64,000 nt of DNA from Acanthaster planci. Taxonomy: Eukaryota; Echinodermata; Asteroidea; Valvatida; Acanthasteridae. Made by a program: the position numbers and the translations under genes. The stretch spans positions 2,452,902-2,516,901 of the forward strand of contig NW_019091363.1 of the NCBI RefSeq assembly GCF_001949145.1, read 5' to 3'. This document shows, in pieces, positions 1-12,527 of the stretch; the stretch's first letter is position 1; each line of letters starts with the position of its first letter. Under the pieces are notes generated by a model. It had not been told where the DNA came from and did no database searches. It saw only the letters and a program-made list of their open reading frames with translations.

Positions 1-951
1 GGATTGGTTTCCTCTAAGATTGGGGGTAGGGTTTCTCTGATCAAATATTGCGGTAGAAATAAAAGATGGCACAGATTCCTTTACATGACTGCGTTGCTTG
101 TGTGTTGTTGTTGTTGTCGGACCATTATAAGTGAAAGGAAATCTGACAGCAGTTTTGTGTAATTGACCTGTATTATTCCAATTTGGAAAATATTGGATTT
201 TAAGGCTTTTCTCGTGACGGTTTCTTTTCCTTTCAGAATACAAAGACGTGCGTTGCCAATATCGTCATTCATGATATTTGAGTTTAAAGTATAGAATTTC
301 TCGCGGGAGCACGAGAGGAGTTCGGTTGGGAATGGAGTGATTTCCTCAGTTTATTTTTCATCTTTGTAACTGGCTGGGTATTAAAGATTATGTTTTTATT
401 TGCAGTCTTTGATAAACAAATAAGGAGTGTTTGTTTAAAAGCTGAATATCCGTTACACACCCGCACACTCCGTGGATAACACTAAAGCCAAAAACTTCGT
501 ACAGGATATTAATGTTTTTAAAGTTCATGTATTGTACAAAGAAAATGTAGGGCTGATTTATCAAATTCTCTGGTTAAGCAAGTTTTTCGATTGACTGAAA
601 ATAGGCAAACGAAAGAAAACGAATATTATGCCCCGCTTTAAAATTTCAGATTTATTTCATGGAGAAATTAAGTATGCCCTGCAAATATCGGGATTGTAAC
701 CGAAGACTGCTCCTCTCAACTATATTATCATATTATAAGAATATACATATAACGTCTGAATTTTCAATACTTCGACGTGAAGAATCTCGCGACACCATGA
801 GTCTGTCCAATGTTGCTTCAAATTTTGTCCCAAAACCTGTTACAAAACTTGCGTCGAGAACACTGTCCAGCAAAATGACAGGTGCAAACATTTATTCTCT
901 GACGTGTTGTCTTCTGGCGAATTTATGTTTTCGTTTTATTCTCATTTTCAG

Positions 952-1066
952 AGAGGTTGCAAATATTTACCCTCCGGTCGGCATGGCGCCCCGGGGCAAG
1001 GACTACATGCTCCCCATCGATCCACCCAGCAAGATGGGTCACGAGAACCAAAAAGGAACGACTTAA
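952..1066 (+). CDS. probable 3'-terminal coding exon, unidentified gene
   Basis: A strong 3' splice site (T-rich tract followed by CATTTTCAG, AG at 950-951) opens a 115-nt stretch. It adds one base to an incoming codon, then reads EVANIYPPVG, continues through a proline/glycine-rich tail (MAPRGKDYMLPIDPPSK), and ends in QKGTT with TAA at 1064-1066. The stretch is GC-rich, unlike the AT-rich DNA around it, and a poly(A) signal follows about 540 bp later, as expected for a last exon. The open frame extends left to 659, but that part looks like intron. The upstream exons would lie left of the window or are not visible. I do not recognise the family. The residues would form a short hydrophilic C-terminal tail. 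It is an inference from splice signal, composition and downstream signal only. Confidence 0.42.
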
Positions 1067-1603
1067 AGCTGGCATTTCCACTGAGTTCATTAAGGGCGCA
1101 AAGTGCGTCAGCCGAAATGACAGATCACCTAGTCCATTAATTGTCCTCCATTAGTTGCCGGTCGGCCGTCTAGCAGGTGCTGCATTACACGGGCAGGGAA
1201 CGACAGAAAGTGACTTCCCACCACCAATCCTATCTTGTTGGCGGGGAAAGAGCTGTAGTCATGTTCCTACATCCAAAAGTCGTGTTTTGCTACACGGCCG
1301 CAATGAAGGATGTACTAAGACATCCGATTTAGTTTCCATTCTCTTCCTTCACACCGAGTTATAGGCGTACGCTACCGTTCATACAATATTATTTCTTGCT
1401 ATTTTTGACATTTTACCAATTCCTACGATCACTCATTTGACTTTCTTCTATAGATTCGAAATTGTATAAAGATGAATATTCCTGATGGAAGTGAAAATAC
1501 GGCAGAATCATATGCATGAGTAGCGGTGTGACAAATGGCGGATTGTCAGATGGATCTGTTTCGTGGGTGGGCAATCGTTTCACTGGTCCCCGTCCCAATT
1601 ATC

Positions 1604-1613
1604 AATAAATAAA
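1604..1613 (+). promoter_or_regulatory. poly(A) signal, overlapping AATAAATAAA
   Basis: Two overlapping AATAAA hexamers lie about 540 bp after the stop codon at 1064-1066. They are a plausible 3' end for the exon ending there. No cleavage site can be proven from sequence. Confidence 0.35.
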
Positions 1614-3839
1614 GGGACCGGCAGCTAGCTTGCATTTGACGTGTCTGATTGGCCCTTCTGTTTGAATTTTGAAACATTAAAGCATACTAGTTAAGCCGAT
1701 GGGCATTATTACGCGTGCTTCACGTGTCTCGCAGGCAGCCTTGGTTGGCTGCTATTAATCACGCTGTTACAATTTGCTTTCTTGCTAAACATTAGTGTCG
1801 TCTTTTGCCAATTAACTTGAAGTCACTAATTATCTTGCTCAACTCATAGGAGCGACCCAATATACTGAACTGGTGTTCAATAATAAAGAGGAAAAAGCAA
1901 AAACTGAACGAGGAGAAGAAAAAGACCAAGCCAGGGTGTCGTGATTTGCCAAATGCACGTGTGCATCCAGCTGAACGGAATACGCGGTTGAGCCTGGTGC
2001 CACCGCAGTTACGGTGTCTTGTCGAATTAGTCTAGCTATTTGGAGCAAGACCTAGTTGGCGAGGCCTGCAGTGATCAAAGAGAAAGCATAATGAAAATGC
2101 TGCATATTTAAGGGCCATCTAAACAAACAAGCAGTGAAGGCAGGTGATGTTAGAAAATGGAATGTCAAATATAGGCAATATTCACATTTACATATCAGGT
2201 GGAAACCCGCTCAGTATGCAAATTATTGACATTCCATAATGACAATAGCATCCCCACCAGGAATTATCAAGATAGCGACGAAAGTATGTTCAACCATGCC
2301 AGTTCGTGCAAGACCGCTGATTGACAAGGAGTGCTGTTTAGATGCGATCTTCGAAAACTCGCTCATGCTTTCAATCACTACTCTTGTTACTTTAAATCGC
2401 CTTATCGCGTGGTGTTTTTCGCTCTCGGTTTATATAGTCTCACTTACGAAACCGTTTGTGGTTAATATCTCGTGCTTTACGGAGTTCTGACCTCGTTCAA
2501 CGTTTCTGCGTAAATAGGTCCTTATACTTATGCAACCGAGGTCGACCATCGAGAGATAGTTATTGTCACACTCGGCAGAGTAAGTAATAGACTGTCAGCG
2601 GTCGTTGCCCAGCGAAATCCTTACTCGAAACAAATGTTAAAAATATGTAAAGATAGGAAAATGGTGGGAAAGATTGGAAATTGTCCTTGTACTGTCGGAA
2701 AAATGGAGGGGGTGCAAGAGTGGTGATTTTGTAGATGGAAAAAGTATTAATAGTTCTATTCGGGGGTAGACCGGGGAGATGAGGGTTGTGCAGCTGTTTT
2801 CAATAACGGGTTTCGCAAAACAGTTGAGAGTTCTGCGCGCGTGGGTATCTGGCAGTGGATTGAGGCTCATTTACTCACGTGCGCGGCACTAAAATGCGGT
2901 AAGAGAAAGCGATAATGCTGCGCAATACGTCACGTTAACACAGAAGCACAAACTTGATCGGTGTTTGTTGTAAAGAAACGTGTAAAACAACAATGGCATA
3001 GTAGCCAGACCATGACGTCATGCCCAACGAGTAAACTGATTGGCCATAACCCAGAGTCTCAGCGTGGTACCTTTGGAAAAATTACTTCAGTTTCTAAAAA
3101 CAGCGGTTTATCGGGTGGTCGCGCGGTTTTTCGCTCTGAATCTAATAACCTGGTAGAAAAACCATGCGCTGTACATTTTGTGACCGCGCAGAATTTTATT
3201 ACCTCGCGTTTGTGAAAATGGAATTTTATGCGGATCTGGCTGAACAGAAAAACAATATGCAATGTTAGTTGTGGTAAACATGCCTACAAGCGACCATCCA
3301 GAAGATGAAGAAGGAGATGATTAGGCAGAAAAGGCAAGCACAGTCATAAACGGGGAGACTCGGACAGAGTGGTGGGTGAAGGTTGTATGGACTCGAGAAA
3401 AGAGAAAAGAAAGAAAAAAAGCTGGGTGAGATCTGTACAAAGACGAAACTGGAGATTGGCAGCACATGGTTTCAGAAGGTGACCCACCTGTTTCAGGATT
3501 AGGCGGTCTAATTAGCAGTAAACAGAAAAATGGTACCAAGATAAGTATGAACAATTTGAACAAATTCCACAGCCTGTTTGTTTCCATGTTAGTAACTAAC
3601 AGAGCTTTGGGCAGACAATTTTTCCCTACTTTCCCTAAATTGTCAAACACAAAGATTACTTGGATCTGCTTATTTGGGAATAGGAACAAAGCGTATAAGA
3701 TAGAGATGCACATGGAAATGACATGGCAAAATGTTTTAAAGAAGTTAAAGCCTATCCTGGCCGAAATGCAAAGTCTGATAGTTAAGTACTGATGACGAAC
3801 TCAGTTAAACTAAAGACACTGAAGAACACCATGAACAGA
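1614..3839. other. no gene seen
   Basis: AT-rich DNA with only short chance ORFs. No splice-framed exon, tRNA or intact element was recognised. From about 3.3 kb the + strand becomes purine-rich and may be the decayed 5' part of the retrotransposon relic that follows. Confidence 0.4.
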
Positions 3840-5845
3840 AGAAATGAAATGTGGATGATTCAAAAGAAGGATGCAGACAAAAATACATAGGCAGAACCGG
3901 TGAAGGAGGAGAAAGTCGCAAACCAGACAATTTAAGAATCATTATCACTCAAACTAAAAGGAGGAATAGACTTAATGGACTTTCATAAGGCAAGTGTCAA
4001 TGAAGTTGACTTTGCTTTAAAAAAGGGTAGAAAGGCATGGGTGCCTAATGAGACTCTTGATAAATGACAGGAAGATGTAAAATACAAGAAGATATAGGAA
4101 ACTGAACAATGGATTGCGACAGGAAATGGTGAAAGTGAGAAACTTTGACGGATAACAAATCCATCAGGAATGTAGAGAATGAAGAAAAAAAGGAATTGAT
4201 TTTAGGTAATGCGAGGCAAATGTATACAGAAGAAAGAAGTTGAGGACAAGAATGAAAGCAAACTGAAAATCCAAGAATGTGGAGGATGTTGAGGAATTAC
4301 ATGACAAAGGGAATTAACCAAAGATACTAGATGTTGTAACTGGAGAAAAATCGAAATGGATGAGATGATGTTGGACCTCGCATTAAGAGAATCAGTGATA
4401 GAATCAGTGATAGAGACGGTTTTGAAAGATAACAGGAGCGGAAAAGCTACTGGTCCCGAGGGTAACGTTTATTTCAAAGGCGCTACAGTGTACACGTATA
4501 AAGCCTTGTGGGGTATATCTGAGGAAGTGGCGAATGGACAGGAAACTTTACAAAGTTAATAATGATCACATTTGCAAAGGAAAGAAAGGCTAGGATATTA
4601 AAAATATCGAGCAACGCGGATGTAGGTAAAGCCCAGTTTGGTTTTAGGTTAGGCTGCGGGAACATGAGAGCTAGACAGAGAACTGTTCGTATGCTTTTAA
4701 GATTTAGAGGAAGAGTTGAATCGGAAGTAGTGGGTAAAGTTGATAGACATCTTGAAGAAAATGTACGTTAATTGGAAAGGTCGATGACTGATTAAATATA
4801 TGCACCATGCTGCAAAGAAAACTGCGAAAGATGTAGGTCAGGTAAGATAGAGAGAGGCGTGAGGCAAAGAAATTTATTGTCACATTTGTTATTTCACATT
4901 TATATAGAACCGATGGAAGGATCTTCATCTTTGATGGGTTAAAGATTGATAACGGGATAATAGATAAAATGAAACTGGTTTGCTATGTGATCAAGTAATT
5001 GCACTGAAAAGACTCTGGTGTCAATTTAATATCCACGGTGTTACCAGAGGACTAAACCAGAATAGGTGAGGGCCTGCGATAACACCAAGGGTGTTAAATT
5101 ATCGCCAATTTAACACTTCAGTTTTTTGCAGTGTAGGTACAGCCAGAGGGAAGATTAAAAGAATGACTGAAGAGTTGTGGAGAAATATGATGTGAAAATG
5201 AACAAAAAGCTACACCGAACGAGAGTCCGGGGAGAAGAAGCTAATAGTCAGTAAGTAACCGTTAGAAACCCCCAAAATCCAACAGTTCATTGTATATAAA
5301 CTAGTGAAAGAACGGCACTGAATTAATAAAACGAACATCAATGGGCAAACTTAAAATAGAAGGGGCGATATTGACCAGCAAGATGAAATAAGTCCTGAGG
5401 AAAGATCTGTGAAGTTTAATTTGGAGTGTGTCAACATGAGGATCAAACATTGACAATCAGAGTAACTGAGAAGAATCTATAATCTACCCGAAAGCTTTGA
5501 GATGTGTATTTGCAGAAGGATGTTATAAGATACGAGGGAGGGAGCACAAAAGCGGTGTAGAAATTCAACAAGAAGTTGATAAAACCATTGAGATGGAGGA
5601 AAAATTGATAGGGACACATTTTGCGAGGTGAAGGGTTGCTGAGAGAGGCGATGATGGAAGGAAGATTTGAAGAAAAGACACAAAGAAGTAAGGAAGGAAA
5701 GTTTTTGCTGGATGGCCTCGAGGCTGACAGAGACTATCAAGAGCTGAAGACGCTTAAGCAGGGCAGAGAGAGTGGGCAAACAGCATTTCCGAGATAGAAC
5801 CTGCCTGTTAGGGGCAGAACACTTTAAATATGATGATGACAATCA
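3840..5845 (+). mobile_element. decayed non-LTR retrotransposon (LINE) with reverse transcriptase relics
   Basis: Although full of stops and frameshifts, the + strand keeps reverse transcriptase motifs in the right order. Near 4430-4470 it reads SGKATGPEG, matching the LINE motif GKA.GPDG. Near 4630-4670 it reads KAQFGFRLGCG (family form QFGFRKGCGT). Near 4855-4905 it reads GVRQRNLLSHLLFHIYIEPM (family form GVRQGC.LSPLLFN.Y.E). The catalytic YADD box that should follow near 4975-4990 has decayed to about CYVI. After an inserted element, GKIKRMTEELW near 5150 matches the post-palm segment. Near 5680-5790 KFLLDGLEADRDYQ matches the C-terminal segment (family form FLDGL). The 3' end is probably near TATGATGATGAC at about 5828. 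The 5' boundary is uncertain and no endonuclease domain was recognised. It cannot be active. The motif style fits RTE- or CR1-like animal LINEs, but the clade is not resolved. Confidence 0.8.
5002..5133. mobile_element. small inverted-repeat element (MITE-like), copy A, nested in the LINE
   Basis: The 132-bp segment begins CACTGAAAAGACTCTGG and ends in the inverse of CACTGCAAAAAACTG, giving imperfect terminal inverted repeats of about 25-28 bp. The interior carries GGTGTT and AACACC units. It splits the LINE just after the degenerate YADD site, so it inserted after the LINE did. No target duplication could be confirmed. Related ends and the same GGTGTTA/TAACACC units occur at 22.55-22.91 kb and 47.2-47.33 kb. 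Confidence 0.6.
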
Positions 5846-8035
5846 GTAAATTCGGCTCTAGCTTGAATAGTGAGCGCTTAGTTCCCGGAGCTCTTTTCGT
5901 AAAGCATTCATTTTAATTCAAATCAGTATCAGTGGCAGATGTGGTACTCTTTGATGACAGGCTTTCAGATTGGATGGAATGAATAAGCGCCGAATTTCAG
6001 GCGCTGTTTTTCATTATGCGATAATTCCAAATTTAATCAATATCACTGGCAGATGTCACTGGTCGATGATAAGGCTTGCAGATTTTCAGGAATGCATTTG
6101 TTTGAATGACAAAAATAACCAAAACTAATTGAATCAACTTAATGGGCCATCGCGAAAGGCACGATTTTCCATCATTATCCCTGGGCTGGTTGTTCCACAT
6201 AAACGAATCGTAATTCAGGGAAGACATATCCCGGCCTTGATGTAAACAAACTCATGATTTGAATTAAAAGTACTGCCCAACAGGTGGTGTTTCCATGGGC
6301 AAGCCGACCAAATTTGTCATTTCATAAGTTAATAATTACTGCTAACACTACACTGACCACAACAAACGATAAACAGCTGACATGTGTTGGTCAAGATGTA
6401 CTTCCGATATGCCCGCGAGAAAGCAAATTGACTTTACTTCTTGGCACAATCATGCACACAAAAGACATTAAGCACAAATTAATATTTGAAATGTTTGAAC
6501 AGGTGGTCTTGCTTTGGTTTCGGTCATGTGCAAAATGATTTATAGAAAACGAATTATTAAAATTTAGTTTTGCTTTTAATTTTCGTCCTTAAATTGAGAT
6601 ACTGCCGGGGCAAATCCAACGGGAAGGGAGGCAGTTTCCCCCCCCCCGAACTGTCGCATTATTTAATTAGGAATTGAAAGTGCAAGAACCTAAGCGATGG
6701 TGCCGCCATCTTTCATTGGCAGGAGTGAGGATTCTTTTCAGATGAAAAAAGACAAACGCTTTAGAAAACGTATCTTCATCTGCCCATTTGCCAAATCCCA
6801 TTTTAACTACGAAAACTAAAGGCATTACACGTATGTTTTTTCTCTCCTCATGCAGAGCCACACAAAATGCACTTGATAGAAAAAAAACTCTCGTTTCGGT
6901 TCTGTTGAAGAAGCAAATACACGTCCAACCTCAACAGATGAAAAGTACATAAAACTGGCGGGTGAACACGTAGAACTCAATTACTTATGGGGAAAATGCA
7001 TTCTTCGCCTAGGATGATACAAAATACTAGTAAATCGTACACAGCGAAGGCAACCTTGTGTTACGGTGAACAATACAGTTATTATCATATTCCTGGAATA
7101 TTAGCATCATTGTGGGCCAATCCTTGACTGCATCGATCTTTCCATTCGCTAGTAGTAGCGTATCGTTGAAAACCTGTCGCCGTATTACCATCACAATGAG
7201 CCGTTACGGTACCACTCTGCCAACGTGCAGGCTGTTGATCAAGCCAAATTATCCATGCGTTGACAGCGCAAAACAGTTCAGCTTGACCAAAGTTTTGTAA
7301 TTATTTTTGAAAAAAACTCCTTGGTATTGTTTAATTTTCATGTTCTTTTTCTGGATAGAGTTACAGAAATAAATACATTATTTCCCTGATACCCTACTTT
7401 TTTGAAAATAGACTTCCATGACAGTCACATCACGAATAGGAACGTCTTATGCTTGTCTGCGGAAAGCTGTGCAGCATCATTTGGTAGTGCAGCACCGCCG
7501 GGTAGCTTTAATCGCTATTCAAGTGCGATTAGGGGCGACAATGTTCAATTCCACACTTTCGTAGTCAAATGCTATTTCGTTAAAACAAATTAAAAACAAC
7601 ATACGCCTAACACACAGCAACATAAAGAACAGTCAGATTATTAAATATAAATTAAGCATAAGTAAGATTATCCACCAGAAGAACTAAATTCATCCCTTTG
7701 TCCAATTTAGAGGGGGTTGAAGTGCGACACATTTTGTCGATGTCACATACCAGGCATGTAGGGACAGCGGGGAGGGGGGCCGGAGGCACTGGCCCCCTGA
7801 AAATACAGTGCATGGGGGAGGGCTCCTGTAAAAAAGGTGTGTAATTTTCATTCTCGAATGTGGATAGTAGTTGTTACTTAGCAGAGTGTGATAATTTTAC
7901 TCAAATCACATTGGAAAAATGGAAATTTTAATATATTCATTTTCAATCAGGATCTACGAAATATCCATATTGTTTCCCGCAGCGCATGACATGATGCTAG
8001 CGAGGATCGTGCGGTACAAATAAAAGGATTGTTGA

Positions 8036-8078
8036 CTGGTCCCCTTTATGACATCTCTATTGTAAGACAGGGGACCAG
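8036..8078. repeat. 10-bp stem hairpin
   Basis: CTGGTCCCCT (8036-8045) is followed 23 bases later by its exact reverse complement AGGGGACCAG (8069-8078). The stem is GC-rich in an AT-rich setting. It is too short and isolated to call a microRNA precursor or terminator. Confidence 0.5.
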
Positions 8079-11000
8079 GTATAGTAAGCTTTTATATCTT
8101 TAACATGTAGATGTTACGCCTCACAGTTCTTTACATTGCGGTAACCAAAATGACACCATAAAATAAGCAAACTTTGAACGATACATGTGACGAAGTAACA
8201 AGCGCGGATCAAGAATTTTATCAATTTGATGTACCCATGAAGGGACACAAAAGTGGTGCTCCCCGAACGTGGCACACTTCAATTTTTCGCTTCTTGTCTT
8301 AAGGGAGCAATATTTTGAGCTCAAATTTCACAATTAATTTTTCAATCTCCTTCACATTCTGATTCATAAATCTCGATTTATCGTACCTGCTACAAAGTTT
8401 GGATGAAATTTTATTTTCGCTCGATTTTTCAATTTCTTCCGACGTGCGACATGAACTCTTTTAAAATGTCCCAACAATGGGAAGAGAATTTTCTAACAAA
8501 CTTGTGGATGCATATTTGAGTGGAAGTAATTATGTTTTACCAGAATGATATCAACTTCAAAGGATTTTGTACATGTTTATGAGGGATTTTCTATGACATA
8601 ATTTCAAGTGCATTACGTTAGGTAAAACTCAGCTAATTTTGAGCCCAATTTCCGGAAGCCGCCAAATGGAGGATTTCGAATGAAATTTCATAACACTGAA
8701 ACTGTTTACAAAGGATCAACACCATGCATCATGAAGATAATAGTACCAATTTATAGGCTTAACAAGAAAGAAGTTTAACAACGCTGTGTGGGGAAAGTCA
8801 AGTGAACGTAAAAGTTGGCCACTTTGGCGGACTGCACTAAAGTCTAAAGAACTGTTGTCTAAAATCCAAAGATGAAAGAACATTCAGTTTCAGGCGTGAA
8901 ACGCCAAAAGTTATTTTCAAAGGATTTTTTCAGACCAAGGTGATTACTGATCCTGTTTACCTTTTGGATAAACTTGGCCAGCTCCAGATCATTGACGAGG
9001 TGTACTCCGCCGTGGAAAGGTGCCCTTGAAAAGCTTTCGATCACATGGCATCGTCGGGATTATTTCAATTTTCCCCCAAGATTTCGTCGGAATGACAGAT
9101 CCTACACAGCTCAAAGTTCACAGACAACGTTTTGTGCAAATGCCTCTCATAACAGCAATCGTTATTTAAACTTTGAAAATTAAACGCATATTTCATTCCC
9201 AGCGATGCTGTATGATCGAGAGTTTTCAAATTCAATGGCACCTTTCCTTGGCGGGCCACGTTCACCGGTCTAAATTGTTTTTAAGTCAACGATCGCACAT
9301 ACCACCAAATTCAAATTTCTAAATCCTTTTTTATATTTGTTTTTTTTTATTTCTTCGTTTCTCTGTTTTTTGCATTTTTTTGTCTCGGGTACACATTTTA
9401 ATGTTAATTGCTGACCCCTTTATAAAACATACCCATAGCTTATGAGCAAGTTTGTAATGTTATCAAAGGCAAAGCTTCAACATCGTGGTTGGTTTGTGCG
9501 CAAAAAGTTAAAGGATTTTTCTTTTCTTATAAGGAAAGCTCCACTACTAATGAGTGTTTAGACTTGCCAATACTTATTCTGAGATGACCACAATTTTCTT
9601 CCACAAAATTTGGGCTTTTGATTTTGTTTATTTTTAATGCTGCTGTTTGAAGCTTTTACTGTTACGAGTTTACAAAACAGCACCTTCATTATGTGCATCT
9701 TAAGATTTCTCATTCTTGAATATTTAATTATTCCATCAAATCTTAATTATTTAAGTACAAAACTTAACTTCATTTTAAGATCATCCTTAAACATGGATTT
9801 TGATTTTAAAAAACGATTTCAAAATATTTCAAAATATCTATTTCTCAAAATGCGTTTTAGTCACTGTAAGACTCATCATGCCTTCCAGAGCATCAAACTA
9901 TGCACATTTTTTTCGGGGCCCTTAAACGGGCCCAGGACCTATGCCGTAAAGGCTTCGCGCTAAGCGCTCACGATCTCATGCAGTAGTGGACTCTACACAG
10001 AGAGATTTTCTTTTTCTGCCCCCCCCGGTAGAATCCTTTTCCTACGTGTCTGTATGCAATTAATTTGTATAGTATATGCACCAACTTTCAACAGTGTGAT
10101 TGCGACGAAATGGAAGTGCTTGCATTAATTCAGCGCTCCCGTTTCAACTCCTTGAATCAAAACACTTTCCACAGAGTATCTACACAACCTGGGTTATTCA
10201 TGTCACCTCATCAAGCGGGGTGCTTTCGTAAGTATATAACGGCCTTGTGAACAAGCGAGAGGTGGCATTTCCGTTGGCAGGAACTTTGTCATCATCGTGT
10301 GGTAGGGTTACATTATGCATTCTGAAGGCTTACCTCAGGTATTGATGCTACCTTTTAGAACAAGATCCAGTTGCAACCGACAGTCAGTTTTCCATAGATA
10401 CTCCGAATTGCAAAAGCTTTCCAAATGTCATTTCAGTATTTTCATACGTGACGCTGCCACGTTTAACTACATCAGCTGAACGTATTTACATTTTTTTTTT
10501 CGCTTTCATCTCACATTCACAATGTGGACCGCCTGAAAAGGTCAACATGTGGATTCGGAGGTTTATACTTCTAAAAGCATGCGACACCAGAGCAGTGATT
10601 GCTCGATTGAAATGTCTAATTTCTGCCTCGATTTTTGTATGTATTCAATTTTGCCCGTTCCCGTCTATTTTCATTCAGTTTTTTCAGCGTCATGATAACT
10701 CATTCAAAATGTAAATAATACATCATACCACCTGCTACAATTTCTGCCTACTTCAGAGATTTGAGCCGACCACCCACATGTTTGCAAACTTTTATCGAAA
10801 GACTCTACATTTTCCCTGAAGCTCATCTTTTCTTCTTAATACCCTGTTGACTACTTCACATACCCCCATAACTTGTAAAGGAATGCTTGGCCAAAGCGCA
10901 GGGCAGATTTATGACACTGATCGCTCCAAAATGAAGATTTCTCCTCTCATATACCTGAGTCCAAAGGTCCCTCTTCAGCGGCGCATTAGTGCCGGTCCTT

Positions 11001-12499
11001 CGAAGTGAAGCGCGCGCTGTCACCGCTAGACGGTCATGCCTTAAATCAAATTTTGAGCTTCGGATATAAACCGACCGAACTGTCCCGCTCATTTCGAATG
11101 CACTACCGCCATAACCCCCGCGATGTCCGCTAATGCAGTTCCGGAAAGGTTGCACGATGTTTATAAAGTGCAGTTTCACAGAATTATTGTCACGATAATG
11201 GAGGCTTCAATGGTGTTGTCCGTATGGGCATAATAAATACAGGCAATAAATACTCGGCTTGCGCTGGGTCAAAACCTACTTTTGAACCGATTTGAGTACA
11301 GCATTTTCCGTTGGGACAAATTGCACAATCCGAGAGGTGCCTTATATATATAAAATGATAAAAAATATTACAGTAGCCTAAACTAACAAATTAGATTTGT
11401 GCTAGATTACCTGCAAAGAAGCGGTGGAAACGATTTGCTACTCACCCGTGTCCTTCGAATTTCTTCTTATCTCAATACTTCATCTTCAAAAAGTACAAGA
11501 GTTGCCGATCTGTTGACCCCCAAAAAATTGGATTATTTCACGAAGCTACAATAGGGCTGTACTGGATATTTATTGGTTTATGATATATTTCCCTGTTTTT
11601 CCTGAGTTCCCTGACACAGATAATAAAATGAATTCGTTCTCAATGCGAAATCAATGTAATCTTGCAAAAACGTCTATTTAAAACTTAATTTGAAAGCTTT
11701 CCTGCGGAAACATTTTCTCATCCCCTCCAGAATACGGGAAAAAAATTACATTTACTGATGACAGATGATATGTGTAATTATTACTTGACAGGACATGTTT
11801 GTTTTAGTTACAAACACAACATGATTAAGCGACATCGATTCCGGCTTTGGTCTCGTCACCTGCGCAAGATAACGTCTCTGAAGTATATGCATAGACAACA
11901 TCGAAGTCGGATAAAGAGGAAACAGATCTTCTCAAAAATTGTCCAATCGATGGCTTCGGGGATGATGGCGCCATTGAAAGGTCACAAAGATAATTTCGTG
12001 GACCAAGGCAAACAAATCTCACATGTAAAACAATCACTGTCTTTGGTTTGACATTAACAGGGTACCGTGTCAGGTTATGACGTCAGCAGTCCTCGTTTAG
12101 TGCTCAGCATACCACTCATAACATTTTGTCGTTGGTTGGGTGTAAAAAGAAATTCTTGTCTTCGAGTTGTAATCCCATACCACTGTACTTTCGGTTACCC
12201 CAGAAGTTGTGGTCACGTAACTATCCTTTGCAATTAGGAATGGGAAAATTCCATCATATGGACAATTTAACTACTGGGCGATTTTGTTCGGTGCCCAGTA
12301 AACATTTCATGCATAGATCACCTATCAAAATCAACCACTGCTTAACTTTTATTTGTCCCTGAACTTGTCCAATGCTGCCCACGATAATGGTCTACCAGGT
12401 CAGTTCAAAAGTTGTAAACTAATCCAGTTTACCGCACTCACATGCACATTCTTCAGCTTGACGCGCGCCCCGGAGCGCACCCTGGTAAAAGTGTCGGGG

Positions 12500-12527
12500 G
12501 GACAGATTTACCTAGGTAAATTTGTCC
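12500..12527. repeat. 28-bp near-perfect palindrome with an adjacent third half-site
   Basis: The sequence GGACAGATTTACC followed by TAGGTAAATTTGTCC is self-complementary apart from one mismatched pair. A further copy of the right half (CTGGTAAATTTGTCCCC) follows at about 12532-12548, next to a C run. It may be the relic of a transposon end or a fold-back expansion. No coding context was seen. Confidence 0.65.

Noticed and set aside
8036-8078. Hairpin as a microRNA precursor
   Set aside because: The 10-bp stem is too short for a precursor of 60-80 nt.
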